From the NCBI GenBank assembly GCA_003193925.1, contig PSPG01000001.1, positions 186,001-250,000 on the forward strand: a stretch of DNA of 64,000 nt, in the 5' to 3' direction. A program made the translations under genes and the position numbers. Source of the DNA: Candidatus Thalassarchaeum betae. Its GTDB lineage: Archaea > Thermoplasmatota > Poseidoniia > Poseidoniales > Thalassarchaeaceae. The notes beneath the pieces were generated by a model, which worked only from the letters and a program-made list of their open reading frames with translations, did no database searches and had not been told where the DNA came from. Shown one piece after another: positions 27,544-39,204 of this stretch. Position 1 is the stretch's first letter; every line of letters starts with the position of its first letter.

Positions 27544-29237
27544 GTTCGATTTTCACTGTAATAGACGCCGAGACGGCGGTACTCATCCTGCCCGAACTCA
27601 TCATGCTGGCGGGTGTGCTCACGATGATCCTCATTCCCAATCTCGGAGACGCCACGATGCGAATCCCACTCACCACCACGCGCGTCCCCATCCTGTTCGG
27701 AGGCACGAGGTTCGCAACCACAAGCAACCCGAAGATGCCCAATCAGATTGCTCTGGCGACCTTCGGACTAGCACTGGCCTCAGCCTTCCTGTTCCTAGGC
27801 GACGAGGGAGATGTCGGGAACACCCTGCATGTCGATGCGTTCAGCAGGATATTCACGATGATATTCACAGCAGCTCTGCTGCTGGCCTCGGTCGCTACGA
27901 CACACCGACTACCAGCGCGGCCCAAGGTGACCGCACCGATCGAGTCGGACTCGTCGGCAAGGGCCGACATGAAGGTCAACGCGCTGATAGACAACCGCCG
28001 GCAGGTCGACTTCCACATCCTACTAGTCACGACCGGCCTCGGAATGAGCCTGATGGCGATGGCCACCAACCTGTTCATGCTGTTCGTCTGCCTCGAGCTC
28101 GCCTCGCTCTCCTCGTACATCCTAGTGGCCTTCCACAAAGAGCTGGATGTCGGCGGCGAAGCCGGGACGAAGTACTTCATCGTCGGCTCGGTGCTATCCG
28201 CGGTCGGAATCTACGGGATGTCACTGCTGTATCTGTGGAACGGCAACTTGGACATGGCCGACTTGGCGGCCTCGTGGGACGCCATGGAGACGATGGACCC
28301 GTTCGCTGCAATCGGCGTCGGCCTGATGCTGGTCGCGTTCGGCTTCAAGGTCGGCGCAGCGCCCTTCCACCTCGCCGTGCCCGACGCCTACGCAGGTGCA
28401 TCCTCCCCTGTAGCAGGGGTTCTGGCCACGGCCTCGAAGGCGATGGGGTTCGTCGCCCTCATGCGACTCCTGCTAATCGTCACTATGCCAGTCGAAGGGG
28501 GCGCGTTCTGGCTCATCGTCCTCTCCATAATCGCAGTAGTGACGATGACGTGGGGGAATCTGGCAGCGCTCACCAGCGACAACCCGAAGCGCATGCTCGC
28601 GTACTCGAGCGTGGCCCACGCTGGCTACATGCTCGCTGCGCTCGCAGCCATCGGCAGTGGGCTGGCCGACTCCGATGGCACAGCCCTGCTAATAACCGCG
28701 GTGGTGTTCCACCTCGTCGTCCTCGTGCTGTTCAAACTCGGCCCATTCCTGGTCCTCTCGATGCTCGAGACCGAAGGGCGCAGCCACCAGTTGGAGTGCC
28801 TCCACGGTCTAGCTCGAAGGGACCCGGCAGTCGCCGCCTCGATGTTCGTCTTCATGCTCTCCCTCGCGGGAGTACCGCCGTTCTCCGGGTTCCTGTCCAA
28901 ACTCTTGATGATCAACGGTATCGTCAACGTCTCAGCCGGCACTGGGTCACTGTCTTCGACATCGGTCATGTCCTGGACCCAAGGCGTCGACCCGATCTTC
29001 TGGCTGGCCGTTGCCATAGTCCTCAACAGCGCCCTTTCACTGTTCTACTACCTGAGAATCGGAGTCGTGATGTTCTCCGAAGCTCCTGAGAGCGAGAGGA
29101 AGCTCAGGCGCACTGGCTCCCTCAGGCTGGCCATAGTGGGATGCGCGCTACTCACTCTGCTCTTCGGAATCGGCCCGATGAGCGAGTCACTCCTAGACAT
29201 AGTCAGCGCCGCAGTCGACTCCTTCATGGGCAACTGA
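27540..29237 (+). CDS. nuoN: NADH-quinone oxidoreductase-like subunit N
   Basis: VCLELASLSSYILVAFHK...GAAPFHLAVPDAYAGASSPVAGVLATASKAMGF; ATGA overlap with nuoM. Confidence 0.93.
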   Translation: MSSIFTVIDAETAVLILPELIMLAGVLTMILIPNLGDATMRIPLTTTRVPILFGGTRFATTSNPKMPNQIALATFGLALASAFLFLGDEGDVGNTLHVDAFSRIFTMIFTAALLLASVATTHRLPARPKVTAPIESDSSARADMKVNALIDNRRQVDFHILLVTTGLGMSLMAMATNLFMLFVCLELASLSSYILVAFHKELDVGGEAGTKYFIVGSVLSAVGIYGMSLLYLWNGNLDMADLAASWDAMETMDPFAAIGVGLMLVAFGFKVGAAPFHLAVPDAYAGASSPVAGVLATASKAMGFVALMRLLLIVTMPVEGGAFWLIVLSIIAVVTMTWGNLAALTSDNPKRMLAYSSVAHAGYMLAALAAIGSGLADSDGTALLITAVVFHLVVLVLFKLGPFLVLSMLETEGRSHQLECLHGLARRDPAVAASMFVFMLSLAGVPPFSGFLSKLLMINGIVNVSAGTGSLSSTSVMSWTQGVDPIFWLAVAIVLNSALSLFYYLRIGVVMFSEAPESERKLRRTGSLRLAIVGCALLTLLFGIGPMSESLLDIVSAAVDSFMGN

Positions 29238-29281
29238 TCCTATATGCTCAACTTCACATAGGGGACGCTCGACGGAGCCCC

Positions 29282-29761
29282 ATGGCCCGTAGGGAAGAGA
29301 AGGTGGACGCAGAGCTTCTGGCTCAGCTGGAAGCCGGCGGCGACCGCATCCGCGTCCCCCTTCCTAACCGGAAGGTGAACGAGATGTTCGCAATCGCCGA
29401 TCAGATTCTCGGCGGACGCAGGGTGCACGCTGTCTGCGAGGACGGCGAGAGCCGTCTTGCGCGCATCCCGGGCAAGATGCGACGCCGACAGTGGGTGCGC
29501 GAGGGCGATCTGATGGTCATCCAGCCCTGGGACTTCCAGGACGAGAAGGCCAATGTCTGCATGCGCTACACCAAGACCCAGTCACTCTACCTCTCGAGGA
29601 AGGGCGTACTGCCAGAGATAGTTGACCTGTTCGGCATGACCGATTTCGAGGCGGGGCCCAAAGTTGAGGATACGGTTCCGAAAGCCGACTCCGGGGGGCC
29701 CGAGCCCGAGTCTGCAGCAGCTCAGGACCCTGAGGACGACATAGACTCATTCTTCGGGTGA
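29282..29761 (+). CDS. eif1A: translation initiation factor aIF-1A
   Basis: EMFAIADQILGGRRVHAVCEDGESRLARIPGKMRRRQWVREGDLMVIQPW; ATG at 29282. Confidence 0.93.
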   Translation: MARREEKVDAELLAQLEAGGDRIRVPLPNRKVNEMFAIADQILGGRRVHAVCEDGESRLARIPGKMRRRQWVREGDLMVIQPWDFQDEKANVCMRYTKTQSLYLSRKGVLPEIVDLFGMTDFEAGPKVEDTVPKADSGGPEPESAAAQDPEDDIDSFFG

Positions 29762-29765
29762 GGGA

Positions 29766-30647
29766 ATGTCGGACGAGCCTGATGAGCAACCCGACATCGA
29801 CGCTCTGATGAAGGGCGAGAAGAAGTATGAGTGGTTGTCCGATCCGCGCTTCAAGCGGCTGTTCACCGATATCGAGGACGGACTGCAAGGGGTCCTCGGC
29901 AGGGGCAAGTTCGAATGGGTAGACAGGCGAGTCTTCGACCAGGTCTTCGACAGCTCGACCCTGCTGGCCGTTCACAAGCTCATGCAGAAAGGCGGGATCG
30001 ACACCATCGACTATCCCATAGCCCGAGGCAAGGAGGCGCATGTGTTCCACGCCTCGACCAACCACGGGCCAGTCGCAGTCAAGATATTCCACACCTCCAA
30101 CGCCGTGTTCAAGGGGCTGGCGAAGTACATCGACGGAGACCCCAGATTCAGCGGCCTCTCCCGACGCCACCGCGAGCTGGTCAACATCTGGGTTCGCAAG
30201 GAGTTCCGGAACCTCAAGCGGATGCGCAAACACGGGCTCAGGGTGCCCGAGCCCCTTGATAGCCTGAAAAACGTCCTCGTCATGAGCTATCTGGGAGATG
30301 ACAAGGGCGCAAGCCCACGTCTCAAGGACATCACCATCGACGAGCCGTACGAGGTGTTTGAGGAACTGCTCGACTTCGTCGCCGTCAACTGGCAGTCCTG
30401 TGGTCTCGTCCACGCTGACTTCAGCGAGTACAACGTCCTCTGGTACGATGGCGAGCCGTGGGTCATCGACGTCGGCCAAGCAGTGACCCATCAGCACCCC
30501 AACGCCGAGGAGTTCCTGGTCAGGGACGTCACTCGACTGGTCGAGTGGATAAACCGCCAAGGGTACGGCGCCGAATTGGCCGAGAGCCTAGCGAGAGTGC
30601 TGGATGACCCGGTTCCGACCCTGCCTCCGCTCTCGGGCGGAGATTAA
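29766..30647 (+). CDS. rio1: RIO1-type serine protein kinase
   Basis: ISRGKEAHVFHAS-like PIARGKEAHVFHASTNHGPVAVKIFHTS...VHADFSEYNVLWYDGEPWVIDVGQAV. Confidence 0.95.
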   Translation: MSDEPDEQPDIDALMKGEKKYEWLSDPRFKRLFTDIEDGLQGVLGRGKFEWVDRRVFDQVFDSSTLLAVHKLMQKGGIDTIDYPIARGKEAHVFHASTNHGPVAVKIFHTSNAVFKGLAKYIDGDPRFSGLSRRHRELVNIWVRKEFRNLKRMRKHGLRVPEPLDSLKNVLVMSYLGDDKGASPRLKDITIDEPYEVFEELLDFVAVNWQSCGLVHADFSEYNVLWYDGEPWVIDVGQAVTHQHPNAEEFLVRDVTRLVEWINRQGYGAELAESLARVLDDPVPTLPPLSGGD

Positions 30648-30673
30648 AGCAGGGTGGCGGGTCGGCCGCATTC

Positions 30674-31405
30674 GTGGAGCACCTAGCACGCATCCCGCAG
30701 GACCGCATAGCCGTGCTGATAGGCAAGGGCGGCGAGACCCGGAGGATGATTGAGGAGGCCTGTGGGGCCAAACTCGAGATCGACTCGAAGTCCGGCGACG
30801 TGATGGCAGACTGGGGTGAGGGCGAGGTCGATCCGGTCATCCGCATGAAGATGCCTGATGTCATCGTGGCAATAGGCCGTGGACTAGCTCCCAAGAGAGC
30901 GGTCCAACTGGTCGAAGACGAGGTCTCCCTCAGGATGTACGACATCCGCGAGTGGGTCGGCCGCCAGCCGAACCAGACCCGCAGGATGAGGAGCAGGCTG
31001 ATTGGCAGGAACGGGCGCATACGCAGCCTCATTGAGGAGATCTCCCAATGCGAGATGGCGATCTACGGCTCGAGCGTGCTCGTCATCGGCGACGAAGAAG
31101 GCCTCGCGCTGGCTACGCCTGCGATCGAAGGCATCCTGCGCGGCTCGGAGCACAGCACCGTGCTTCACGGGCTGGAGCAAGACCGCAAGCGGCAGAGGCT
31201 ACGCTCGCGCAGGCTGGAGGCTTTTGAGGAGCGCAGTCCGGACGAGCCATCGACCTTTGAGACGCTCGTACCGGGTTTGGCTCAGGCTCGCCGCCGCCGA
31301 GAGCGACGCTACAGGGACTCCCAAGTGGACCCTGATGACGAGGCCGAGGTCGCACGCACCCTCGAACTCGCAGAGGACGAGGAAATCATCTACCAAGAAG
31401 AGTGA
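30674..31405 (+). CDS. KH-domain RNA-processing protein (Pno1/Dim2-like)
   Basis: IPQDRIAVLIGKGGETRRMIEEACGAKLEIDSKSGDV and second KH RLIGRNGRIRSLIEEISQCEMAIYGSSV; downstream of rio1. Confidence 0.9.
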   Translation: MEHLARIPQDRIAVLIGKGGETRRMIEEACGAKLEIDSKSGDVMADWGEGEVDPVIRMKMPDVIVAIGRGLAPKRAVQLVEDEVSLRMYDIREWVGRQPNQTRRMRSRLIGRNGRIRSLIEEISQCEMAIYGSSVLVIGDEEGLALATPAIEGILRGSEHSTVLHGLEQDRKRQRLRSRRLEAFEERSPDEPSTFETLVPGLAQARRRRERRYRDSQVDPDDEAEVARTLELAEDEEIIYQEE

Positions 31406-31413
31406 TGAGAGCC

Positions 31414-32729
<1,316 letters not shown>

Positions 32730-32731
32730 AA

Positions 32732-32750
32732 TCGACATCTTTGATGTCGA
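32732..32750 (+). promoter_or_regulatory. intergenic hairpin TCGACATC-TTT-GATGTCGA
   Basis: Perfect 8-bp stem, 3-nt loop, 47 nt upstream of GTG 32798; followed by a second near-perfect repeat AGCCCATTCAATTGAAGGCT. Confidence 0.5.
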
Positions 32751-32797
32751 GCCCATTCAATTGAAGGCTCGCGTACTGTCTGAGGGGTCCGAGAGAC

Positions 32798-34357
32798 GTG
32801 GACAGGCTACCCACTCGTATCGACCGTGGAAGCGACGACTTCCAGTCCCGGCGAGAGAAGAACGTAGCTCTGGCAGAGCAGCTCAGGGACAGGCTGGACT
32901 CTGTTAAGGAGGGGGGCGGGGGCAAATACGTCGAGCGCCATCGAGAGCGCGGCAAGAGCCTGCCGAGGGAGAGGATCTCCGAGATCTGCGATGCTGGGAC
33001 CCCGTTCCTCGAGCTCTCGACCCTAGCAGCAAACGGTCTGTACGACGGCAGGGCCCACTCGGCGGGCATCGTCACCGGGATCGGGGTGGTACACGGCAAG
33101 GAGTGCATGTTCGTGGCCAACGACGCGACGGTCAAGGCAGGCTCATACTATCCGATGACGGTCAAGAAGCACATCAGGGCGCAGGAGATCGCCGAGGAGA
33201 ACAACCTGCCCTGCATCTATCTGGTCGACTCGGGAGGCGCCTTCCTGCCGATGCAGGACGAGGTCTTCCCCGACAAGCTGCACTTCGGCCGCATCTTCCG
33301 CAATCAGGCCATCCTCTCCAGCAAGGGGATCCCACAAGTCGCCGCCGTACTCGGCTCGTGCACTGCCGGCGGCGCCTACATCCCGGCTATGTCCGACGAG
33401 TCGATCATCGTCAAGGGGAACGGCACCATCTTCCTCGCCGGCCCGCCGCTGGTCAAGTCGGCCACCGGCGAGGAGGTCTCTGCAGAGGAGCTCGGCGGAG
33501 CCGACCTGCACACTAGGGAATCGGGGGTCGCCGACCACTTCGCCAACGACGAGCCCGAGGCACTGCGCATGGTGCGCAGCGTGGTTGAGAACCTGAATGT
33601 TAGCCCCAAGCACAGGCTCGACTCCTCGCAGCCGGAGGAGCCCGCCCACGACCCGCAGGACCTGATGGGCATCATCCCCGGCGACAACCGCACGGCGTAC
33701 GACGTCAGGGAGGTGATTGCCAGGATTGTAGACGGCTCGCGCTTCCACGAGTTCAAGCAACGCTACGGCAACACACTCGTCTGCGGCTTCGCGAGGATTC
33801 ACGGCTATCCCGTCGGCATCATCGCTAACAACGGGATACTGTTCTCCGAGTCCTCACTCAAGGCAGCACACTTCGTGGAGCTCTGTGGCCAGCGCGGCAT
33901 ACCGCTCGTGTTCCTGCAGAACATCAGCGGATTCATGGTCGGCCGCGAGGCCGAGGCCGGAGGCATCGCCAAGGACGGCGCCAAACTCGTCACGGCAGTA
34001 TCCTGCGTCCCGGTGCCGAAGTTCACAGTTATCATCGGCGGCTCGCACGGTGCCGGAAACTACGGCATGTGCGGCCGGGCCTACGACCCGCGTTTTCTGT
34101 TCATGTGGCCGAACGCCCGAATCTCGGTGATGGGAGGCGAGCAGGCTGCCAGCGTGCTCTCATCAGTAGGAAATGCCGATCCTGACGAGATTCGCGAGAC
34201 CTACGAGAGCGAGAGCAACCCGTACTACTCCACCGCTCGGCTCTGGGACGACGGCGTGATCGACCCCCGCGACACCCGCGACGTGCTCGGGCTGTGCATA
34301 TCGGCCAGCCTCAACGCGCCGATGCCGGAGCAGGACTACGGCGTTTTCAGGATGTGA
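32798..34357 (+). CDS. mccB: acyl-CoA carboxylase carboxyltransferase subunit (methylcrotonyl-CoA carboxylase beta-like)
   Basis: [31 protein letters not shown]...[16 protein letters not shown]...[23 protein letters not shown]-type signature. Confidence 0.88.
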   Translation: MDRLPTRIDRGSDDFQSRREKNVALAEQLRDRLDSVKEGGGGKYVERHRERGKSLPRERISEICDAGTPFLELSTLAANGLYDGRAHSAGIVTGIGVVHGKECMFVANDATVKAGSYYPMTVKKHIRAQEIAEENNLPCIYLVDSGGAFLPMQDEVFPDKLHFGRIFRNQAILSSKGIPQVAAVLGSCTAGGAYIPAMSDESIIVKGNGTIFLAGPPLVKSATGEEVSAEELGGADLHTRESGVADHFANDEPEALRMVRSVVENLNVSPKHRLDSSQPEEPAHDPQDLMGIIPGDNRTAYDVREVIARIVDGSRFHEFKQRYGNTLVCGFARIHGYPVGIIANNGILFSESSLKAAHFVELCGQRGIPLVFLQNISGFMVGREAEAGGIAKDGAKLVTAVSCVPVPKFTVIIGGSHGAGNYGMCGRAYDPRFLFMWPNARISVMGGEQAASVLSSVGNADPDEIRETYESESNPYYSTARLWDDGVIDPRDTRDVLGLCISASLNAPMPEQDYGVFRM

Positions 34358-34358
34358 T

Positions 34359-35231
34359 ATGGTGAGGATGAGCGACGTCAGGCCAGCAGCGGAACTCTGC
34401 TCCCTTAGCATCGACGATTCGGTCGCCACGCTCACCCTCGAGCGGAGCGATGTCTACAACGCACTCAACGTGCAACTGATCAGCGAACTCATCGACAAAC
34501 TCGACTGGACCGCGCAGCGCTCTGTCGGCACAACTGGCTCGCTGCGCGACCAGGACGGCTCCGAGTACCTGCGGGTGCTGGTGCTTCGCGGCGCGGGGCG
34601 CCACTTCTGCGCCGGCGCGGACATCAACATGATGCGCGATGCGGGGGTCAAGAGCCCGGAGGAGAACCGTGCCGACTCCGAGCGCCTCGACCGCTTATTC
34701 AACAGCCTGTGGTCACATCCTTGTTTCACCATCACCACCGTTCAGGGGGTGGCACTGGGTGGCGGTGCCGGCCTCATCGCCTGCTCTGACCACGTAATCG
34801 CTCTCGACAGTGCGAGAATCGCCCTATCCGAGGCCAAGTTGGGAATCCTGCCCGCGGTAATCGGGCCATACGTCTACCGTCGTGTGGGCAGTGCTCAGTT
34901 CCGCCGGCTCGCTATGCTCGCAGGTCGCTTCGATGGGCACGAGGCGTTGAATATCGGAATGATTGATCAAGTCTCCACCTCATTGGAGGAGACTGCTGAG
35001 ATGGTCGACGCCGCGATTGCGACGGTGATGAGTACCGGTCCCGTGGCAGTCACCGAGGCCAAGAGGCTCGCGCAGACCCTCGACCGCTGGCAGGGCAGCG
35101 ATGAGGGGCTGCGTCAGTGGACGCTGGACAAGACCAGCGAGATGAGGGGCTCACCCGAGGGTCAAGAGGGACTGTCATCGTTCCTCGATCGTCGACCGCC
35201 GGCCTGGTCACCGGAGGATCAGGACGTTTGA
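34359..35231 (+). CDS. enoyl-CoA hydratase/isomerase family (methylglutaconyl-CoA hydratase candidate)
   Basis: LRGAGRHFCAGADINMMRDAG...TVQGVALGGGAGLIACSDHVIA. Confidence 0.88.
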   Translation: MVRMSDVRPAAELCSLSIDDSVATLTLERSDVYNALNVQLISELIDKLDWTAQRSVGTTGSLRDQDGSEYLRVLVLRGAGRHFCAGADINMMRDAGVKSPEENRADSERLDRLFNSLWSHPCFTITTVQGVALGGGAGLIACSDHVIALDSARIALSEAKLGILPAVIGPYVYRRVGSAQFRRLAMLAGRFDGHEALNIGMIDQVSTSLEETAEMVDAAIATVMSTGPVAVTEAKRLAQTLDRWQGSDEGLRQWTLDKTSEMRGSPEGQEGLSSFLDRRPPAWSPEDQDV

Positions 35232-35233
35232 AC

Positions 35234-36787
35234 ATGACAGCAGAATCCTTCGGCAGCGCTCCTCGGCCGTTCGGCACAGTGCTGGTCGCGAATCGCGGCG
35301 AGATTGCCGTGCGGGTGCTGCAAGCCGCTCGAGAGGCTGGACTCCGCGGCATAGCGGTCTACTCGAACCCGGATGCAGGCTCCCTCCACGTCGAGGTGGC
35401 CGACAATGCAGTCCATCTACCCGGGGACACACTCGCTGAGACCTACCTGAACGCCGGAGCGATAATCTCCGCTGCCAAGAGCAGTGGGGCCGAGGCGATA
35501 CACCCCGGGTACGGATTCCTCTCCGAGCGAGCCGACTTCGCCAGGGCCGTCGAGGACGCCGGACTGGTCTGGATTGGCCCACCGGCCGAAGCGATCTCGA
35601 CGATGGGAGACAAGATCTCAGCGCGCATCCGGATGGTCGAGTCGGGAGTGCCGGTCATCCCCGGCGAGGAACTCTCGGTGCCCGACGGAGCCAAACACCT
35701 AGGAGTTCTGGCCGTGTGCGCGGCTAGGGTCGGATATCCGCTGCTGCTCAAGGCGAGCGCAGGTGGCGGCGGCAAGGGTATGCGCGCCGTCCACGAGCCC
35801 AAGATGCTCAGAACCGAGTACGAGGCGGCATCCCGCGAGGCTTCCGCCGCCTTTGGAGACGGCACGATCTATGTCGAGCGGCTGCTTATCGGCGTACGGC
35901 ACGTAGAGGTACAGATCCTCGCTGATTCTCATGGCAATTGCATCCACCTCAATGAGAGGGATTGCTCCTTGCAACGACGCCACCAGAAGGTGCTCGAGGA
36001 GGCCCCTTCCCCGGCGGTGACCCCTGACCTCCGAGAAGCCATGGGAGATGCAGCGGTGACGGCAGCCAAGGCAGTGAATTACGTCGGCGCCGGAACGGTC
36101 GAGTTTCTGCTCTCACCACGAGGCAAGTTCTATTTTCTCGAGATGAACACCCGACTGCAGGTCGAGCACCCCGTAACCGAGATGACCACTGGAATAGATC
36201 TCGTCCAGAAGCAGTTCGAGGTAGCCGCGGGGCTCCATCTGGGATTGGTGCAGAACGATGTTAGACTGAGCGGCCACGCCATCGAGGCCCGCATCTATGC
36301 CGAGGACGCATCGAAGGGGTTCCTGCCTGCGGTCGGCAGGCTATCCTTCTGGAAGTCGCCGCAGGGCCCGGGAATCAGAGTCGACTCTGGAGTCAGGCAG
36401 GGTGACGTCGTAATCACCGACTTCGACCCTATGCTCGCCAAACTCGTCGTTCACGCTCCCACGCGCCAAGCCGCCCTGCGTCGACTCGACACAGCCCTCG
36501 CTGACTTCGTAGCGCTCGGGGTCACCACTAACATCGGATTCCTGCGCAACGTAGCCGCACACCACGCGTTCGCGAGCGGTAACGTGACCACCGAGTTCCT
36601 AGACTCCACTTCCAGTTCAGAATTCGCAGAGCCGGGGGCGGATCCAGCCGTTCTGGTTGCCATCGCATCGGCTGCCCAGCGATTGGGGATGGACCGAGCT
36701 CCCTCGGCCGATGCGTCGGATTCGGTAGACGAGCACACCGGGCACTCTGGTGACCCGTTCAGGACCCTGTCGAGGTCCTTCCCCTGA
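35234..36787 (+). CDS. accC: biotin carboxylase
   Basis: VLVANRGEIAVRVLQAAREAGL...KASAGGGGKGMRAV...EMNTRLQVEHPVTEMTTGIDLV; ATG 35234. Confidence 0.93.
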   Translation: MTAESFGSAPRPFGTVLVANRGEIAVRVLQAAREAGLRGIAVYSNPDAGSLHVEVADNAVHLPGDTLAETYLNAGAIISAAKSSGAEAIHPGYGFLSERADFARAVEDAGLVWIGPPAEAISTMGDKISARIRMVESGVPVIPGEELSVPDGAKHLGVLAVCAARVGYPLLLKASAGGGGKGMRAVHEPKMLRTEYEAASREASAAFGDGTIYVERLLIGVRHVEVQILADSHGNCIHLNERDCSLQRRHQKVLEEAPSPAVTPDLREAMGDAAVTAAKAVNYVGAGTVEFLLSPRGKFYFLEMNTRLQVEHPVTEMTTGIDLVQKQFEVAAGLHLGLVQNDVRLSGHAIEARIYAEDASKGFLPAVGRLSFWKSPQGPGIRVDSGVRQGDVVITDFDPMLAKLVVHAPTRQAALRRLDTALADFVALGVTTNIGFLRNVAAHHAFASGNVTTEFLDSTSSSEFAEPGADPAVLVAIASAAQRLGMDRAPSADASDSVDEHTGHSGDPFRTLSRSFP

Positions 36788-36796
36788 GGTGAGAAG

Positions 36797-37297
36797 ATGG
36801 AGTGGAGCGTGGGAGACGACAGCAGGCGGTACACCGCTGCCCTCGTGGATTCGGATGGTGCCCTGAGCCTCTCGTCGCTCCAACTCGATGGAATGGAACT
36901 CGACTCCCCTGATGTCTCGATCACCCGGGACGACCTTCACGGGCGCCTCCGGGTGGAAATCGCCGGTACGCCCAGACTCGTCCACGTGGCCAAGGTCGGG
37001 GATGTTTGGTGGATACACCTCGACGGCCGCATACACGTCGTACGCGCGCACGAGCCCGGCAGCGCTGGGGCTGAGCCGGCAGAGGGAAGCCTCTCAGCAC
37101 CGATGCCCGGGACAGTCCTCGAAGTCCACGTCAAGGAGGGACAGAGAGTGCGCGAGGGTCAGACTCTCGTCGTGATGGAGGCGATGAAGATGGAGCACCG
37201 CGTTCAAGCACCCAGGGCAGGCGTGGTCACCAAGTTGCACTACTCCGAGGGCGACAGAGTCGATGTGGGAGCGATTTTGGTCGAAATCGGCGATTGA
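36797..37297 (+). CDS. biotin carboxyl carrier protein
   Basis: C-terminal VVMEAMKMEHRVQAPRAGVV biotinylation motif. Confidence 0.93.
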   Translation: MEWSVGDDSRRYTAALVDSDGALSLSSLQLDGMELDSPDVSITRDDLHGRLRVEIAGTPRLVHVAKVGDVWWIHLDGRIHVVRAHEPGSAGAEPAEGSLSAPMPGTVLEVHVKEGQRVREGQTLVVMEAMKMEHRVQAPRAGVVTKLHYSEGDRVDVGAILVEIGD

Positions 37298-37333
37298 TGC
37301 CGGGTTTGGGTTAATATCACGCCCCGCAGTCGG

Positions 37334-37927
37334 ATGGCCATGGAAGAGGTGACCATCGTCATGGCCACTCTGATGGGCATCAGCCTAGCCGCAGCCTCCG
37401 GGTTCCGGGTCTTCCTACCTCCGTTCCTGCTGTCGCTGGCCGCTCGCTTTGATGTAATTTGGTTCCTCGACATTGATCTCGTAGGAACCCAGTTCGAGTT
37501 CTTCACGTCCACTCTGGCGATAGTGGTCTTGGGAATAGCTACGATAGCGGAGTTCGTAGGGTTCTACGCTCCTTGGGTCGACAACGCGCTCGACAGCATC
37601 GCGACGCCGGCCGCAATCGTCGCAGGCGTCTCGATGACAGCCATCGTGCTCGAGGGCTCCGATCCGGTTGTCCAATGGGCGGTGGCCATCATCGCCGGTG
37701 GCGGTGTGGCAGCCACCATTCAGACCGCCACCGTGACGACTCGAAGCCTCAGCTCGACATTCACCCTCGGACTGGGGAACTCGACTGTCGCCACAGGTGA
37801 GAATGTCGCGAGCATAGCGCTCACTCTGATTGCCATTCTGATTCCATTCATCTCCGCCTTCGTTGTCATCCTAGTCGTGGCTCTGCTGCTCCGAGTGAAG
37901 CGAAGGCGGAACGCACAGCCTCAGTGA
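37334..37927 (+). CDS. DUF4126-like membrane protein
   Basis: GISLAAASGFRVFLPPFLLSL...FYAPWVDNALDSIATPAAIVAG. Confidence 0.75.
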   Translation: MAMEEVTIVMATLMGISLAAASGFRVFLPPFLLSLAARFDVIWFLDIDLVGTQFEFFTSTLAIVVLGIATIAEFVGFYAPWVDNALDSIATPAAIVAGVSMTAIVLEGSDPVVQWAVAIIAGGGVAATIQTATVTTRSLSSTFTLGLGNSTVATGENVASIALTLIAILIPFISAFVVILVVALLLRVKRRRNAQPQ

Positions 37928-39201
37928 AGAGGCTCGAGGGCCTTTTGCCCGCCCATGTAGGGCCTGAGCACCTCGGGGATGCTGACGCGACCGTCCTCCA
38001 TCTGGTTCTGCTCGAGGATCGTCACCAGCGCGCGACTGGTCGCGATGGCCGTGGAGTTCAGCGTGTGGACGGCGGCATTGCCCTCGGTGGTGCGGTAGCG
38101 CATACGCAGCCGGTTGGCTTGGTAGTCGGTGCAGTTGGAGCACGAGACGACCTCCTTGTAGCCCCCAGTTCCCGGCAGCCAGGTCTCCAAGTCGTACTTC
38201 CTCGCTGCCACCGTACCCATGTCGCCTGTACAGATGTTGACCACTCGGTAGTGCAGCCCGAGGCTGTCCCACAGGCCGACCACGTTGTCAAGAAGCTCCT
38301 CGTGCTGGCCCCAGCTGTCGTCGGGGTGGCAGATCACGACCTGCTCCACTTTGGTGAACTGGTGGACGCGCCAGATGCCGCGGTCCGAGAGTCCGTGCGC
38401 GCCAACCTCCCGGCGGAAGCATGCCGAGACGCCGACTAGTCTGATGGGCAGCTCCGCCGGCTCGATGATCTCGTCCATCCTCATCGCTGTGAGCGGATGC
38501 TCGCTGGTCGCTATGAGGTAGTACTTGTCTGGCTCCACTCCGTACATCACCATCTCGAAGTCATCGAGGTCGGTGACGCCCTCGTAGGCCTCACGGTTCA
38601 TCATCAGAGGCGGCTGGACAAGCGTGTAGCCCCGACCCATTAGGAAGTCGGCCCCGTACTGCTGCAGAGCCATCTCCAGTCGCGCCAAGTCGCCTTGCAG
38701 GAAGTAGAATCGGCTACCGGCGACCTTGGCGCCGCGCGCTAGGTCTACCCAACCGTTCATCTCGATCAGGTCGTTGTGATTACGCGCCTCGAAGCCCAGT
38801 TCGGCCTTCTCGCCGTGCACGCTGTGCAGCGTGTTCTTCTGGTCGTCCTCGCCGACGGGCACGTCGGCGTGCAGGATGTTGGGAATGCGCATCCGCAGCG
38901 CGTCGCGCTGCGCTAGGCACTCGTCGGAGTGCGCGGTTAACTCGTCGATTTGAGCGCCGATGTCCGCGACCTCTGCCATTATCGCCTCAGTAGCGGCAGA
39001 GTCACCCGACTTCTTCGCTGCCGCAATCCCTCTAGCAGCCTCGTTCCGGGCCTTGCGCAGTTGGTCGGCATCGTATCTGGCCTTGCGCCACTCCTCGTCC
39101 AGGCGAATGACCTCATCGATGTTCTCGTGAGTCATTCCCCGCCTGTCGTGGTCAGCCCGAATCACCTCAGCGCGCTCTCTGAACATGCTGATGTCGAGCA
39201 T
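37921..39201 (-). CDS. serS: seryl-tRNA synthetase
   Basis: MLDISMFRERAEVIRADHDRRG...GVSACFRREVGAHGLSDRGIWRVHQFTKVEQVVICHPDDS. Confidence 0.95.
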   Translation of the reverse strand: MLDISMFRERAEVIRADHDRRGMTHENIDEVIRLDEEWRKARYDADQLRKARNEAARGIAAAKKSGDSAATEAIMAEVADIGAQIDELTAHSDECLAQRDALRMRIPNILHADVPVGEDDQKNTLHSVHGEKAELGFEARNHNDLIEMNGWVDLARGAKVAGSRFYFLQGDLARLEMALQQYGADFLMGRGYTLVQPPLMMNREAYEGVTDLDDFEMVMYGVEPDKYYLIATSEHPLTAMRMDEIIEPAELPIRLVGVSACFRREVGAHGLSDRGIWRVHQFTKVEQVVICHPDDSWGQHEELLDNVVGLWDSLGLHYRVVNICTGDMGTVAARKYDLETWLPGTGGYKEVVSCSNCTDYQANRLRMRYRTTEGNAAVHTLNSTAIATSRALVTILEQNQMEDGRVSIPEVLRPYMGGQKALEPLH

Positions 39202-39204
39202 GGC

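Noticed and set aside
37298-37333. AT-rich TTAATATCAC before DUF4126 as a regulatory site
   Set aside because: Probably an ordinary promoter element; no repeat or palindrome to support more.
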